From Oscillospiraceae bacterium (lineage in GTDB: Bacteria; Bacillota; Clostridia; Oscillospirales; Oscillospiraceae), in contig JAFSFK010000165.1 of assembly GCA_017435245.1 (NCBI GenBank), positions 1 to 7,738 of the forward strand: 7,738 bases of DNA. Reading direction: 5' to 3'. Shown here piece after piece: positions 1 to 7,222 of this stretch (positions within the stretch are counted from its first letter, which is position 1; each line of letters opens with the position of its first letter). The notes beneath the pieces are model-generated. The model searched no databases. It was not told the DNA's origin and saw only the letters and a list, made by a program, of their open reading frames with translations. Position numbers and translations under genes: made by a program.

Positions 1-27
1 CAGGTTCTGACCGCCAAGGCTGACTAA
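1..27 (+). CDS. C-terminal end of an upstream gene (partial)
   Basis: Frame 1 from the first base reads QVLTAKAD and then stops with TAA at 25-27. A strong intrinsic terminator begins 13 bases later, which is the usual position for the end of a real plus-strand gene. Only eight residues are visible, so the product cannot be identified. In many clostridia a DUF512-family protein lies upstream of der, but nothing here confirms that. Confidence 0.5.
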   Translation, partial: QVLTAKAD

Positions 28-39
28 GGCAGGAAAAAC

Positions 40-68
40 AGGAGGAAGGCGAAGCCTTCCTCCTTTTT
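40..68 (+). terminator. Intrinsic terminator of the upstream gene
   Basis: A perfect 11-bp stem (40-50 with 54-64) closes a GAA triloop and runs into five T residues (64-68). It is preceded by an A-run at 34-38. It separates the upstream gene from the der promoter. Confidence 0.9.
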
Positions 69-110
69 CCTTGTGTAAAAGTTGTATGAATTAAAAGTTT
101 TGTCGTTGAT

Positions 111-144
111 TTGACAGACTTTTTATGTAATAATATGGTAAAAT
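111..144 (+). promoter_or_regulatory. Likely sigma-A promoter of der-plsY
   Basis: A consensus TTGACA -35 box lies at 111-116. With a 17-base spacer the -10 is TATGGT (134-139). The overlapping TAATAT (131-136) and TAAAAT (139-144) are alternatives with poorer spacing. The region is AT-rich and lies directly after the upstream terminator. The start point is inferred. Confidence 0.7.
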
Positions 145-171
145 AAGTTAGGTTGAAAGGAGTGATCCCCA

Positions 172-1503
172 ATGGCGAAGCCTTTGGTGGCTATCGTTGG
201 ACGGCCCAATGTGGGCAAGTCCATGCTCTTTAATAAGCTGACGGGTCACCGCACCTCCATTGTGGAGGATACCCCCGGTGTGACCCGTGACCGGATCTAC
301 GGCGACTGCGAATGGTGCGGTCGGGAGTTTTCTCTGGTGGATACCGGCGGTATTGAGCCCAATACCGAAAACGATATGCTGAAATTTATGCGCCGTCAGG
401 CGGAGATCGGTATTGAACTGGCGGACTGCATCGTCATGGTCACCGATGTAAAATCCGGTGTCACCGCTGCCGACGAAGATGTGGCGACTATGCTGCGCAA
501 GTCCGGAAAGCCGGTGTGCCTTGCGGTGAATAAGTGCGACTCCATTGGCTATGTGAACCCGGATGTGTACGAATTTTACGGACTGGGTATTGGTGACCTG
601 TTTGAAGTCTCCGCCATCCACGGACACGGCACCGGCGACCTTTTGGACTGGTGTCTGGAGCAGTTCCCGGAGGCGCAAGAGGAAGAGGAAGCTGACGAGG
701 TGGTGAAAGTCGCCATCGTGGGCAAGCCCAATGTGGGAAAATCCAGCCTTCTGAATCGCATTCTGGGGGAGGAGCGTGTCATCGTTTCCAACATTGCCGG
801 TACCACCCGGGATGCCATCGACTCCTACTTTGAAAATGAGACCGGCAAGTACTGCTTCATCGATACCGCCGGTATGCGCCGCAAGAGCAAGGTGGATGAC
901 ATTATTGAGAAGTACTCCAATATGCGTACCATCAATGCCATTGAGCGCAGCGATGTGTGTCTGATCCTGATCGATGCCAACGAGGGTGTCACCGAGCAGG
1001 ATACCAAGATCGCAGGTCTGGTCCACGAGGCGGGAAAGGCTGCCATCATCGTGGTCAATAAATGGGACGCAGTGGAGGATAAGGAAACCAATACCATGCG
1101 TGACAAGGAACTGGACGTGCGCCGGGACCTGAGCTATATGCTGTATGCCCCTGTGGTGTTCCTGTCTGCCCTCACCGGCTCCCGTGTGGATAAGCTCTAC
1201 CAGGTGATCCAGGATGTGTATGCCCAGAATACCAGCCGTATCACCACCGGTCAGCTCAACTCCGTGCTGGCAGATGCAACTGCCCGTGTCCAGCCGCCTT
1301 CCGATAAGGGCCGCCGGCTGAAGATCTACTATATGACCCAGGCGGGCACCAAGCCCCCTCACTTCGTTATTTTCTGTAACGATGCCCGTCTGTTCCATTT
1401 CTCTTACCAGCGGTATCTGGAGAATCAGATCCGGGACGTATTTGGCCTCAAGGGAACCCCTGTCCGTATCACCATTCGCCAGAGAGGCGATAAGGAGGAG
1501 TAA
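172..1503 (+). CDS. der: Ribosome biogenesis GTPase Der (EngA)
   Basis: Der is an essential double GTPase that binds the 50S subunit and is needed for its late assembly. The 443 residues match the usual family length. The first G domain shows GRPNVGKS (10-17), the switch threonine region GVTRDR (36-41), DTGG (57-60) and NKCD (120-123). After an acidic linker rich in Glu (about 167-176), the second G domain shows GKPNVGKS (184-191), GTTRD (210-214), DTAG (231-234) and NKWD (296-299). The remaining ~90 residues fit the KH-like RNA-binding domain. The ATG at 172 is preceded by AAAGGAG (156-162) at a 9-base spacing. plsY follows after only 2 bases, so the two are co-transcribed. All G motifs are intact, so the protein should be functional. 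Confidence 0.98.
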   Translation: MAKPLVAIVGRPNVGKSMLFNKLTGHRTSIVEDTPGVTRDRIYGDCEWCGREFSLVDTGGIEPNTENDMLKFMRRQAEIGIELADCIVMVTDVKSGVTAADEDVATMLRKSGKPVCLAVNKCDSIGYVNPDVYEFYGLGIGDLFEVSAIHGHGTGDLLDWCLEQFPEAQEEEEADEVVKVAIVGKPNVGKSSLLNRILGEERVIVSNIAGTTRDAIDSYFENETGKYCFIDTAGMRRKSKVDDIIEKYSNMRTINAIERSDVCLILIDANEGVTEQDTKIAGLVHEAGKAAIIVVNKWDAVEDKETNTMRDKELDVRRDLSYMLYAPVVFLSALTGSRVDKLYQVIQDVYAQNTSRITTGQLNSVLADATARVQPPSDKGRRLKIYYMTQAGTKPPHFVIFCNDARLFHFSYQRYLENQIRDVFGLKGTPVRITIRQRGDKEE

Positions 1504-1505
1504 CT

Positions 1506-2132
1506 ATGGTTTATTCCATTATGATCGCATTTTTGACGGCGTATCTTTTGGGAAACCTGAACGGTGCGGTGTGCATTTCTGCGCTGATCGCCGATGACGA
1601 TGTGCGCAAGCACGGCAGCGGCAATGCCGGACTTACCAACTTTATCCGCAACTATGGTGCCAGCAGAGCGCTGTATGTGGTCATTATCGATGGCGGCAAG
1701 GCGGTGCTGGGATGTTTGTCGGCAGCACTGATCTTAGAGCCTTACGGCTATAGCCTGGAGGGTATGACCTTGGGTGGTCTGGCAGTCATGCTGGGACACT
1801 CTTTCCCGGCGCTGTTGGGCTTCAAGGGCGGCAAGGGGATTCTTAGTGGTCTGTTCGTTGCATTGGTGATCGATTGGCGGATCGCTGTTCTGATCCTGGC
1901 AGTGTTTTTTGTTGCTTACTTTGCTACACGGTACGTGTCCTTGGCATCGATACTGGCAGCGGCTGCCTTTGCGGCAGGCTTCGTGGTTTTCCACTATGAT
2001 AGCCTGCCGGTAATGCTGGGCGGTGTGCTGATGGGTGCTATGGCCATCTTTATGCACCGGGGCAATATTTCCCGGTTGCTGAAGGGTGAGGAACGCAAGA
2101 CGGACCTTTTCAAAAAAACCAAACAGGAATAA
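1506..2132 (+). CDS. plsY: Acyl-phosphate:glycerol-3-phosphate acyltransferase PlsY
   Basis: PlsY is a polytopic membrane enzyme that moves the acyl group from acyl-phosphate (made by PlsX) to glycerol-3-phosphate, giving lysophosphatidate, the first step of bacterial phospholipid synthesis. The 208-residue, very hydrophobic protein shows the three family motifs: GSGNAGLTN (37-45), the DGGK segment (62-65), and GHSFPALLGFKGGKG (97-111) with the conserved His98. The first motif differs from the common GSGNPGATN form at the Pro and the Ala, a variant I believe occurs in clostridia. A lysine-rich tail ends the protein. The ribosome binding site (AAGGAGGA, 1492-1499) lies inside the 3' end of der, and der's stop is 2 bases upstream, pointing to translational coupling. 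A terminator begins 4 bases after the stop. Confidence 0.96.
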   Translation: MVYSIMIAFLTAYLLGNLNGAVCISALIADDDVRKHGSGNAGLTNFIRNYGASRALYVVIIDGGKAVLGCLSAALILEPYGYSLEGMTLGGLAVMLGHSFPALLGFKGGKGILSGLFVALVIDWRIAVLILAVFFVAYFATRYVSLASILAAAAFAAGFVVFHYDSLPVMLGGVLMGAMAIFMHRGNISRLLKGEERKTDLFKKTKQE

Positions 2133-2135
2133 ATC

Positions 2136-2166
2136 AAAACGGCTGTCCGAAAGGATGGCCGTTTTT
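2136..2166 (+). terminator. Intrinsic terminator of the der-plsY operon
   Basis: A 13-bp stem (2136-2148 with 2153-2165, including two G-T wobble pairs) is capped by a GAAA tetraloop. The base of the stem is AAAA paired with TTTT, and the T-run is 2162-2166. Because both arms carry A/T tracts it could also work in reverse, but no minus-strand gene needs it here. Confidence 0.9.
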
Positions 2167-2167
2167 C

Positions 2168-2195
2168 TTGTATTTTAGCCTAAATGTGGTATGAT
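2168..2195 (+). promoter_or_regulatory. Possible nadE promoter
   Basis: TTGTAT (2168-2173) and TATGAT (2190-2195) are separated by 16 bases, and the -10 is preceded by TGG. The -35 box sits immediately after the plsY terminator. This fits an independent nadE transcript with a leader of only about 20 bases, carrying the AGGAGG ribosome binding site at 2205-2210. Confidence 0.55.
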
Positions 2196-2220
2196 AACAA
2201 AAACAGGAGGTGGGTGCCTT

Positions 2221-4065
2221 ATGGAGAAGACCATAAAGCTCGGCTGTGCGGTTCTGCCGGTAGCCATCGGCGACGTGCATAAGAACGTGCAGGATATTTG
2301 CGCTTATATAGAAAAGGCGGCGCAGGAGAATTGCCAGATCGTGCTGTTTCCCGAGCTGGCGCTTACCGGATACACTTGCGGTGATCTGTTCTTTCAACAA
2401 TTGCTGCGAAGCAGCGCAAGGGGTGCGCTCAAGGAGCTGAGCGCTTGCAGTGCTTTGTATCCCCAGCTGACAGCGGTGGTGGGACTGCCGTTGGAATTAA
2501 GTGGGGCGCTCTATAATTGCGCCGCGGTGCTCCGGGGTGGGCAGGTTCTGGGCATCGTGCCTAAGATGTATTTAACAGACCACCGGGAATCTCCCGAGGG
2601 ACGGTGGTTCGCAGCCGGTGACAAGCTAAAAATCACCCAAATCAGTGCCAAGGAACTGGGATTGGACGACTACAGTGTGCCGGTTGGGGCTGGCCAGATC
2701 TTTGATCTGGACGGCGTAAAACTGGGGGTCGAGATCTGCGAAGACCTGTTTGTGGAGGAGTCTCCCTCTTTTGAAATGGCGAAAAGGGGAGCGCAGATTA
2801 TACTGAATCCTGCCGCCTCTGTCCAGCTGGTTGGCAAGCAAAAATTCCGCCGGGAACTGGTGCAGGAGCAATCGAAACTCTGTGACTGCGTGTATGCTTT
2901 CTGCTCCGCAGGCTGCACCGAATCCACCCGGGATACGGTGTACTCGGGACACAGCATCATCGCCCGGAGGGGTACGGTGATCGCCGAAAATAAAGAGCTG
3001 GTGGACACGGATTATTTGCTGTGTGCACCTGTGCGGGTGCTTTCTGCCGCACCTTCCGGAAAACGAGCGGCACCCCAGCCGAAGCCTTTGACGAAACAAC
3101 CTTTCGATGTTTCGCAGACAGCCTGCCGGGAGATGTTTACCATCCAGTCTGCAGGACTTGCCTGCAGACTAAAACAGCTGAATGCCAATGCGGTGATCGG
3201 CGTGTCTGGGGGATTGGATTCTACCCTGGCTCTGCTGGTGGCGGTGGAGGCGATGAAGCGGCTTGACCGTCCGGCAACAGACGTGTACGCCGTGACTATG
3301 CCTTGCTTTGGCACGTCTGACCGCACCTATCAAAATGCTTTGGAACTGATGAAGCTGCTGGGTGTAACGGTGAAAGAAATAAATATCCGCAATGCGGTGA
3401 TGCAGCACTTTTCTGATATCGGTCACGATCCTGAAATCCATAATGCTACCTATGAAAACGCCCAGGCAAGGGAGCGCACCCAGATCCTCATGGACTATGC
3501 AAGCCGGGTGGGAGGCATTGTGGTAGGTACGGGGGATCTCAGCGAATTGGCGCTGGGCTGGTGCACCTACAACGGCGACCATATGAGTATGTACGGGGTC
3601 AACGCCTCCATTCCTAAAACGGTGATGGCGCCCATGATCCGCACCGTATCCCAAATGGATCAATATCGCTCTGCCCGGACAGTTCTGGAGGATATCATCG
3701 CTACCCCCATCAGCCCGGAGCTGCTGCCTGTGGACGGAGAAGGGAAAATCGCTCAGAAGACGGAAGATCTGGTAGGCCCTTATGCCCTCCATGATTTCTT
3801 CTTATATTATATTGTAAAGGACGGCTGCGCCCCTGAGCAGGTCTATGATATGGCCTGCCGTGCCTTTGCGGACGAATTTGACGTGGTAACCATTAAAAAA
3901 TGGTTGAAAGTTTTTTATCGCCGGTTCTTTACCCAGCAATTCAAGCGCAGCTGTATGCCCGAGGGCGTGAAGGTGACGGAAGTTTCCCTCAGTCCCCGTG
4001 GCGACTGGCTCATGCCCAGCGATGCCGCAGTAAGACTCTGGCTGGAAGAAGTGGAAAAACTATAA
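2221..4065 (+). CDS. nadE: Glutamine-dependent NAD+ synthetase
   Basis: This enzyme makes NAD+ from nicotinate adenine dinucleotide (NaAD) using ATP and ammonia released from glutamine. The 614-residue protein has two domains. The N-terminal nitrilase-type glutaminase carries the Glu-Lys-Cys triad: Glu45 in FPELALTGY, Lys115 in VPKMYL and Cys173 in GVEICED. The C-terminal synthetase has the pyrophosphate-binding P-loop SGGLDS (329-334) and the GTGDLSELALGW segment (436-447). The layout resembles the long, Mycobacterium-type NadE rather than the short ammonia-only form. ATG 2221 is chosen because AGGAGG (2205-2210) lies 10 bases upstream. The in-frame ATG at 2191 would add ten residues but overlaps the likely -10 box and has no binding site. 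The C-terminal LSPRGDW segment is present, so the protein looks complete. Its stop codon overlaps the edge of a repeat. Confidence 0.97.
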   Translation: MEKTIKLGCAVLPVAIGDVHKNVQDICAYIEKAAQENCQIVLFPELALTGYTCGDLFFQQLLRSSARGALKELSACSALYPQLTAVVGLPLELSGALYNCAAVLRGGQVLGIVPKMYLTDHRESPEGRWFAAGDKLKITQISAKELGLDDYSVPVGAGQIFDLDGVKLGVEICEDLFVEESPSFEMAKRGAQIILNPAASVQLVGKQKFRRELVQEQSKLCDCVYAFCSAGCTESTRDTVYSGHSIIARRGTVIAENKELVDTDYLLCAPVRVLSAAPSGKRAAPQPKPLTKQPFDVSQTACREMFTIQSAGLACRLKQLNANAVIGVSGGLDSTLALLVAVEAMKRLDRPATDVYAVTMPCFGTSDRTYQNALELMKLLGVTVKEINIRNAVMQHFSDIGHDPEIHNATYENAQARERTQILMDYASRVGGIVVGTGDLSELALGWCTYNGDHMSMYGVNASIPKTVMAPMIRTVSQMDQYRSARTVLEDIIATPISPELLPVDGEGKIAQKTEDLVGPYALHDFFLYYIVKDGCAPEQVYDMACRAFADEFDVVTIKKWLKVFYRRFFTQQFKRSCMPEGVKVTEVSLSPRGDWLMPSDAAVRLWLEEVEKL

Positions 4066-4208
4066 ATTCCGGTGTGCAGAGCAGCTGCCGTTAGAATCCG
4101 TAGGGACACCCGTCCTCGGGTGTGCGCATTTGCCGATGCATTTTCAACGGACACCCCGGAGGGGTGTCCCTACAATCATTAACGAAACAGACCGATAAAT
4201 CGGAAACC
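4064..4208. repeat. GTAGGG-ended intergenic repeat, extended form with flanks
   Basis: The core is 4100-4173, with a perfect 12-bp inverted repeat at its ends (GTAGGGACACCC and its complement). Outside the core the flanks appear to belong to the same unit. The left flank AAATTCCGGTGTGCAGAG (4064-4081) matches 15 of 18 bases of 7443-7460. The right flank, read on the minus strand, carries TTCCGATTTATCG (4205-4193) and then TAATGATTGTAGGG next to the core, close to sequences at 7446-7475. The spacing between AATTCC-like ends and core is 29 and 28 bases. The outer limits are inferred from these matches. No coding potential is seen. Confidence 0.6.
4100..4173. repeat. Paired inverted GTAG-hairpins (REP/BIME-like core)
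   Basis: Two hairpins face each other. The left one starts with GTAG and forms a 7-bp stem (4106-4112 with 4117-4123) and a TCCT loop. The right one forms a perfect 9-bp stem (4149-4157 with 4161-4169) and a GGA loop, followed by CTAC, the complement of GTAG. A GTAG tetranucleotide at the foot of a hairpin, and pairing in inverted orientation, are features of REP/BIME elements mobilised by TnpA-REP (RAYT) transposases. Assignment to that class is inference. AATC occurs at both sides (4095-4098 and 4174-4177), with one base of gap on the left. Confidence 0.7.
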
Positions 4209-4219
4209 ACATAATTTTA

Positions 4220-4251
4220 GGACCGGCTCGTTATGAGCCGGTCCGATTTTT
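4220..4251 (+). terminator. Intrinsic terminator between converging nadE and the ABC operon
   Basis: A perfect 10-bp GC-rich stem (4220-4229 with 4235-4244) closes a GTTAT loop and is followed by GATTTTT, with T-run 4247-4251. This is a strong plus-strand terminator about 155 bases beyond nadE. Read on the minus strand the stem follows the permease stop by 5 bases and is trailed by TAAAATTAT, so it can probably serve both operons. The T-run overlaps the permease stop codon (4250-4252). Confidence 0.9.
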
Positions 4252-5989
4252 ATGAAACAAAGCCGTGGCTTTGCAGGTAGCTTTCAACGAATGCCAGGGT
4301 GTTCTCACAGCCGGAGAAGACGGTGAGATCCCGATAGCTTCTTCCTGTTTCTATAATTCCGATATTGCCGTATTTCTGGGGTGCAGCCGCATCAAAGAAG
4401 ACCCACAGGTGGATATCCTCATTGGGGTGGAAGGTGTAGTCCTGCGCCATTATCCCTGCCTGGCAATCCTTCAGGATCGCCTGCATAAGTGCTTGGATAT
4501 CCTCAGGATTCTCAAGGGAAATGATGTTTCCACTGTTATCGAGATGGTAGAAGTTATAACTCAGATCCAGCTCGATATGGCGGATAGATTGGATGTAGGT
4601 GTCTGCATCATCGGTGCAGAAGATATATTCTGGGGTGCTGAAATAGCTTTGCAGATCCTCAAATACGGCGGAATGTACATCGGCGTTGTAGTAACGCATC
4701 ACTGTGGAGCCGTTCTTGAGCTGATACATTACCTCTACCTGACAGATTTCCCCGTCTGTGTGATCCCGGTCGGCCTGGAGTTTTGAATGGATCTGGCGGA
4801 ATCGGTCGATCTGTTGGACGGACTCCAGTTGGTACACAGCACGGTTTTCATCCACCGGATCGTTGTAAATATAGTTGTCATTGTCCCGGTAAAAGCGCAT
4901 AAATTCGATCTCGTCCGTTTCCGGCACATACCAGGTGATGCCCAAAGGATCCAGCTTGGTCAATACCAGAGAACCAATCAGGACCACAGTGAATATGATA
5001 AAGCCTATAAAGGTTTTTAAACGGAATACTTTTACGGTTCGCTCCAAAAGCATCTTGCCGGCAAAGAAACCCGCTACGATGCCGATGACCATAAAGGGAT
5101 AGGAGCCGGAAAGTCCGAACAGCTGGGTAAAAGCATACAGCGCAACGCTTACGCCCAAGGTGAAGATGATCAAAAATACCGGCTCCAGCGGACGCAGTGC
5201 CAGAAAATCTCCGGCGCACTCCAGCCTGCGTCTGCGGTAAAGAAGCACAGCGCCCACAAGGGCGATCACGCCCAGTGCAGCTATGGCGAACAGGTAGTAC
5301 CAGCTATCCCAGTAAAGTCCCTGAAATACACCGCCGAGGATTTTGTCATAATAGAAATTTACATATTCCTGGGCAGCTTGTAATGTGGGGCAGAAGAACT
5401 CGTAAGCAGGGGAGTCGATACGGATTCCGTACAGCAGCGGCTCATAGAACTGGTCTGCCAGCACATACACCAACAGGGAGATGAAGTTGATGATAAAATA
5501 CACCGCTGCCATAGCAAGACGGCTTCCGCCGCACATTACACTCAAAGTGCCGATGCCGAAGAAGAACAGGTACTGCAGTGTCATAATTGCCAGCCACAGC
5601 AGAGCCAGGTAATAATACTTGTCCAGCATCACAAACAGCACTGCGGTTCCCAGCAGATTTGGTACAAAACTGAAAAGCATACCTGTGGCAATATGGGTCA
5701 GGAACCAATCTTCCCGGCGCATAGGCAGGGCGTGCAGAGCATTGCACATTCTGGGATTGAACAGATCGCCAAACAAAACATTGGCACAAAGGCCGCCGTA
5801 AAGGAGATTGAGCCAGGCCATAGCTCCCATCAGGTCTGCCAGATCATTTCCCACCCGTGCCGGTTCTGTGTCCATAAGGACAGAGAAGATCAGGAGCAAA
5901 AAGACGGTGTACAAACTCCAGACCGGAGCGAAACGCAGGAAGTTCTTTTTGAATACAGTTCTGTTAAAGTACGATGTTCTTAACTTCAT
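4250..5989 (-). CDS. ABC transporter permease with C-terminal extracytoplasmic domain (YtrC-like)
   Basis: This 579-residue membrane protein is the likely permease partner of the ATPase encoded just upstream. I count about nine hydrophobic helices, near residues 20-40, 53-73, 98-121, 126-148, 158-178, 230-251, 269-290, 297-314 and 326-345. Basic loops (80-95, RRRR at 252-255, and 312-325) put the N-terminus inside. The last ~230 residues, rich in Asp, Tyr and Gln, then lie outside the cell. The cytoplasmic stretch NPRMCNALHALPMRRED (78-94) resembles the ATPase-contacting loop of YtrC/BcrB-type permeases. The outer domain may correspond to the DUF6449-type tail of some clostridial permeases, but I cannot confirm this. 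The start at 5989 has GGGAGGT at 6003-5997, 7 bases upstream, and overlaps the ATPase gene by 26 bases. The substrate is unknown. Confidence 0.88.
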   Translation of the reverse strand: MKLRTSYFNRTVFKKNFLRFAPVWSLYTVFLLLIFSVLMDTEPARVGNDLADLMGAMAWLNLLYGGLCANVLFGDLFNPRMCNALHALPMRREDWFLTHIATGMLFSFVPNLLGTAVLFVMLDKYYYLALLWLAIMTLQYLFFFGIGTLSVMCGGSRLAMAAVYFIINFISLLVYVLADQFYEPLLYGIRIDSPAYEFFCPTLQAAQEYVNFYYDKILGGVFQGLYWDSWYYLFAIAALGVIALVGAVLLYRRRRLECAGDFLALRPLEPVFLIIFTLGVSVALYAFTQLFGLSGSYPFMVIGIVAGFFAGKMLLERTVKVFRLKTFIGFIIFTVVLIGSLVLTKLDPLGITWYVPETDEIEFMRFYRDNDNYIYNDPVDENRAVYQLESVQQIDRFRQIHSKLQADRDHTDGEICQVEVMYQLKNGSTVMRYYNADVHSAVFEDLQSYFSTPEYIFCTDDADTYIQSIRHIELDLSYNFYHLDNSGNIISLENPEDIQALMQAILKDCQAGIMAQDYTFHPNEDIHLWVFFDAAAPQKYGNIGIIETGRSYRDLTVFSGCENTLAFVESYLQSHGFVS

Positions 5990-6845
5990 AGTTCACACCT
6001 CCCAGCTCATAAATAAATATCTCTTCCAGGGACAGGGGCAGTATATCGAAATAGGCGGGTTTAACAGCGCTGACCGCAGTGCTGATCCGGTCTACCGATC
6101 CCCGGACGATCAGGGTTTTCAGTCTGCCGGAATCCGATTGGTGAAGGACCTCCAACCCCTCGGGTACTTCGCCCACCAGCTGCAGCTTATGGGTATTGCC
6201 CTGCATATCCGCTAAGCTCCGCTGCAGCAGCATTTTTCCGTGATCCATTATGCCCACGTGGTCACAGATGTCCTCTAACTCCCGCAGATTATGGGAGGAG
6301 ATCAGAACAGTGGTGCCTCTTTGGGCAACATCGGACAAAATGAGGCTCCACACCTGACGCCGCATTACAGGATCCAATCCGTCCACAGGCTCGTCCAGCA
6401 CCAGTACATCCGGACGGGTGCAGATGGAAAGGTGGAATGCCGCCTGTTTTTGCATACCCTTGGAGAAACGGCGGATCTGACTCTTTTTTGGCAGCTGAAA
6501 TACATCGTACAGCCGTTCGAAAAGCTGGTCGTCAAACCGGGGATAGATGCCCTTGTAGAATCTGCGCATTTCCTCCAAAGAAGCGGAGGGGAAGTAGAAG
6601 ATCTCGTCGGGGATGCAGCAGATCCGCTGCTTGATGACCGGATTCTCGTAGACCGGCAGACCCTCCAGTGTGATCCTGCCGGAGTCCGGACGGTATACGC
6701 CGGTGAGAAGCCGTATGGCGGTGGACTTACCGGCACCGTTCGGTCCCACAAGCCCGTAAACCGTACCCTGGGGAACGGTCATGGTTAAATTGTCCAAGGC
6801 CGTGAAACTGCCGAAGGTCTTGGTGACATTTTGCATATCAAGCAT
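5964..6845 (-). CDS. ABC transporter ATP-binding protein (YtrB/BcrA-like)
   Basis: This 293-residue cytoplasmic ATPase should power the permease encoded downstream. It shows Walker A GPNGAGKST (34-42), signature RFSKGMQKQ (126-134, in place of LSGGQ), Walker B with catalytic Glu VLDEP (149-153), D-loop GLDP (156-159) and the switch His185 in SSHNL. The FSKGM form of the signature is typical of the YtrB/BcrA group. The Q-loop position appears to read IPDE (78-81), with no glutamine, as I recall for YtrB relatives. The ~90 residues after the H-loop form a small regulatory-type tail. ATG 6845 has AAGGAGGG (6860-6853) 7 bases upstream and overlaps the stop of the GntR gene by 8 bases. Only one ATPase is present, so it probably works as a homodimer. 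Confidence 0.95.
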   Translation of the reverse strand: MLDMQNVTKTFGSFTALDNLTMTVPQGTVYGLVGPNGAGKSTAIRLLTGVYRPDSGRITLEGLPVYENPVIKQRICCIPDEIFYFPSASLEEMRRFYKGIYPRFDDQLFERLYDVFQLPKKSQIRRFSKGMQKQAAFHLSICTRPDVLVLDEPVDGLDPVMRRQVWSLILSDVAQRGTTVLISSHNLRELEDICDHVGIMDHGKMLLQRSLADMQGNTHKLQLVGEVPEGLEVLHQSDSGRLKTLIVRGSVDRISTAVSAVKPAYFDILPLSLEEIFIYELGGVNYEVKNIVL

Positions 6846-7206
6846 TCTTTTTCCCTCCTTGTCTGAAGTGCTGAATGATGGCCTCCTTGGTTACGCCCAA
6901 CGCTGTCAGCTGTTCGGCAGCGGCGTCCAGAGCATCCCAAAAAGGCTGCTGCTCAGCGTGTTCGCTGGTGGGCACGGAGCATACAAAGCTGCCTTTACCG
7001 GGAATGGATGCGATATAGCCCTCCATTTCCAACTCCCGGTATGCCCGCTGGATGGTGTTGGGGTTAATGGCCAGCTGGGTTGCCAGCTCACGAACGCTTG
7101 GAAGCTTGTCTCCCTGCGCAAGGATCCCGGAACGGATCTGACTGCGAAATCCCTCGTAGATCTGGCTGTAGATAGGACGGCAGTCCCGATAGTCCAGATG
7201 GATCAT
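6838..7206 (-). CDS. GntR-family transcriptional regulator, YtrA subfamily
   Basis: The 122-residue protein has an N-terminal winged helix-turn-helix of about 75 residues, with PIYSQIYEGFRSQIRSG, LPSVRELATQLAINPNTIQRAY (split here by LPSVRE and NPNTIQ as landmarks) and GYIASIPGKGSFV. The C-terminal part is only about 45 residues, which is too short for a FadR or UTRA ligand domain. This is the YtrA architecture, in which the regulator is typically a dimeric repressor of its own ABC transporter operon. The start at 7206 is chosen because AAAGGAG (7220-7214) lies 7 bases upstream. Longer starts up to 7284 would add residues encoded by the promoter and operator. It is the first gene of the operon and overlaps the ATPase gene by 8 bases. 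Its likely binding site is 7223-7258. The inducer is unknown. Confidence 0.94.
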   Translation of the reverse strand: MIHLDYRDCRPIYSQIYEGFRSQIRSGILAQGDKLPSVRELATQLAINPNTIQRAYRELEMEGYIASIPGKGSFVCSVPTSEHAEQQPFWDALDAAAEQLTALGVTKEAIIQHFRQGGKKNA

Positions 7207-7222
7207 ATCCACGCTCCTTTCT

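Noticed and set aside
148..1398. A 416-codon open frame on the minus strand opposite der
   Set aside because: It lies wholly antisense to an intact der gene. Its His- and Gly-rich composition is what biased der codons give on the opposite strand. No domain is recognisable, so it is a shadow frame.
2191..2220. In-frame upstream ATG that would lengthen NadE by ten residues
   Set aside because: It lies on the likely -10 box and has no ribosome binding site, while ATG 2221 has AGGAGG at good spacing.
4265..4786. A 173-codon plus-strand frame inside the permease gene
   Set aside because: It is antisense to the permease, has no ribosome binding site seen upstream, and begins directly after the strong nadE terminator.
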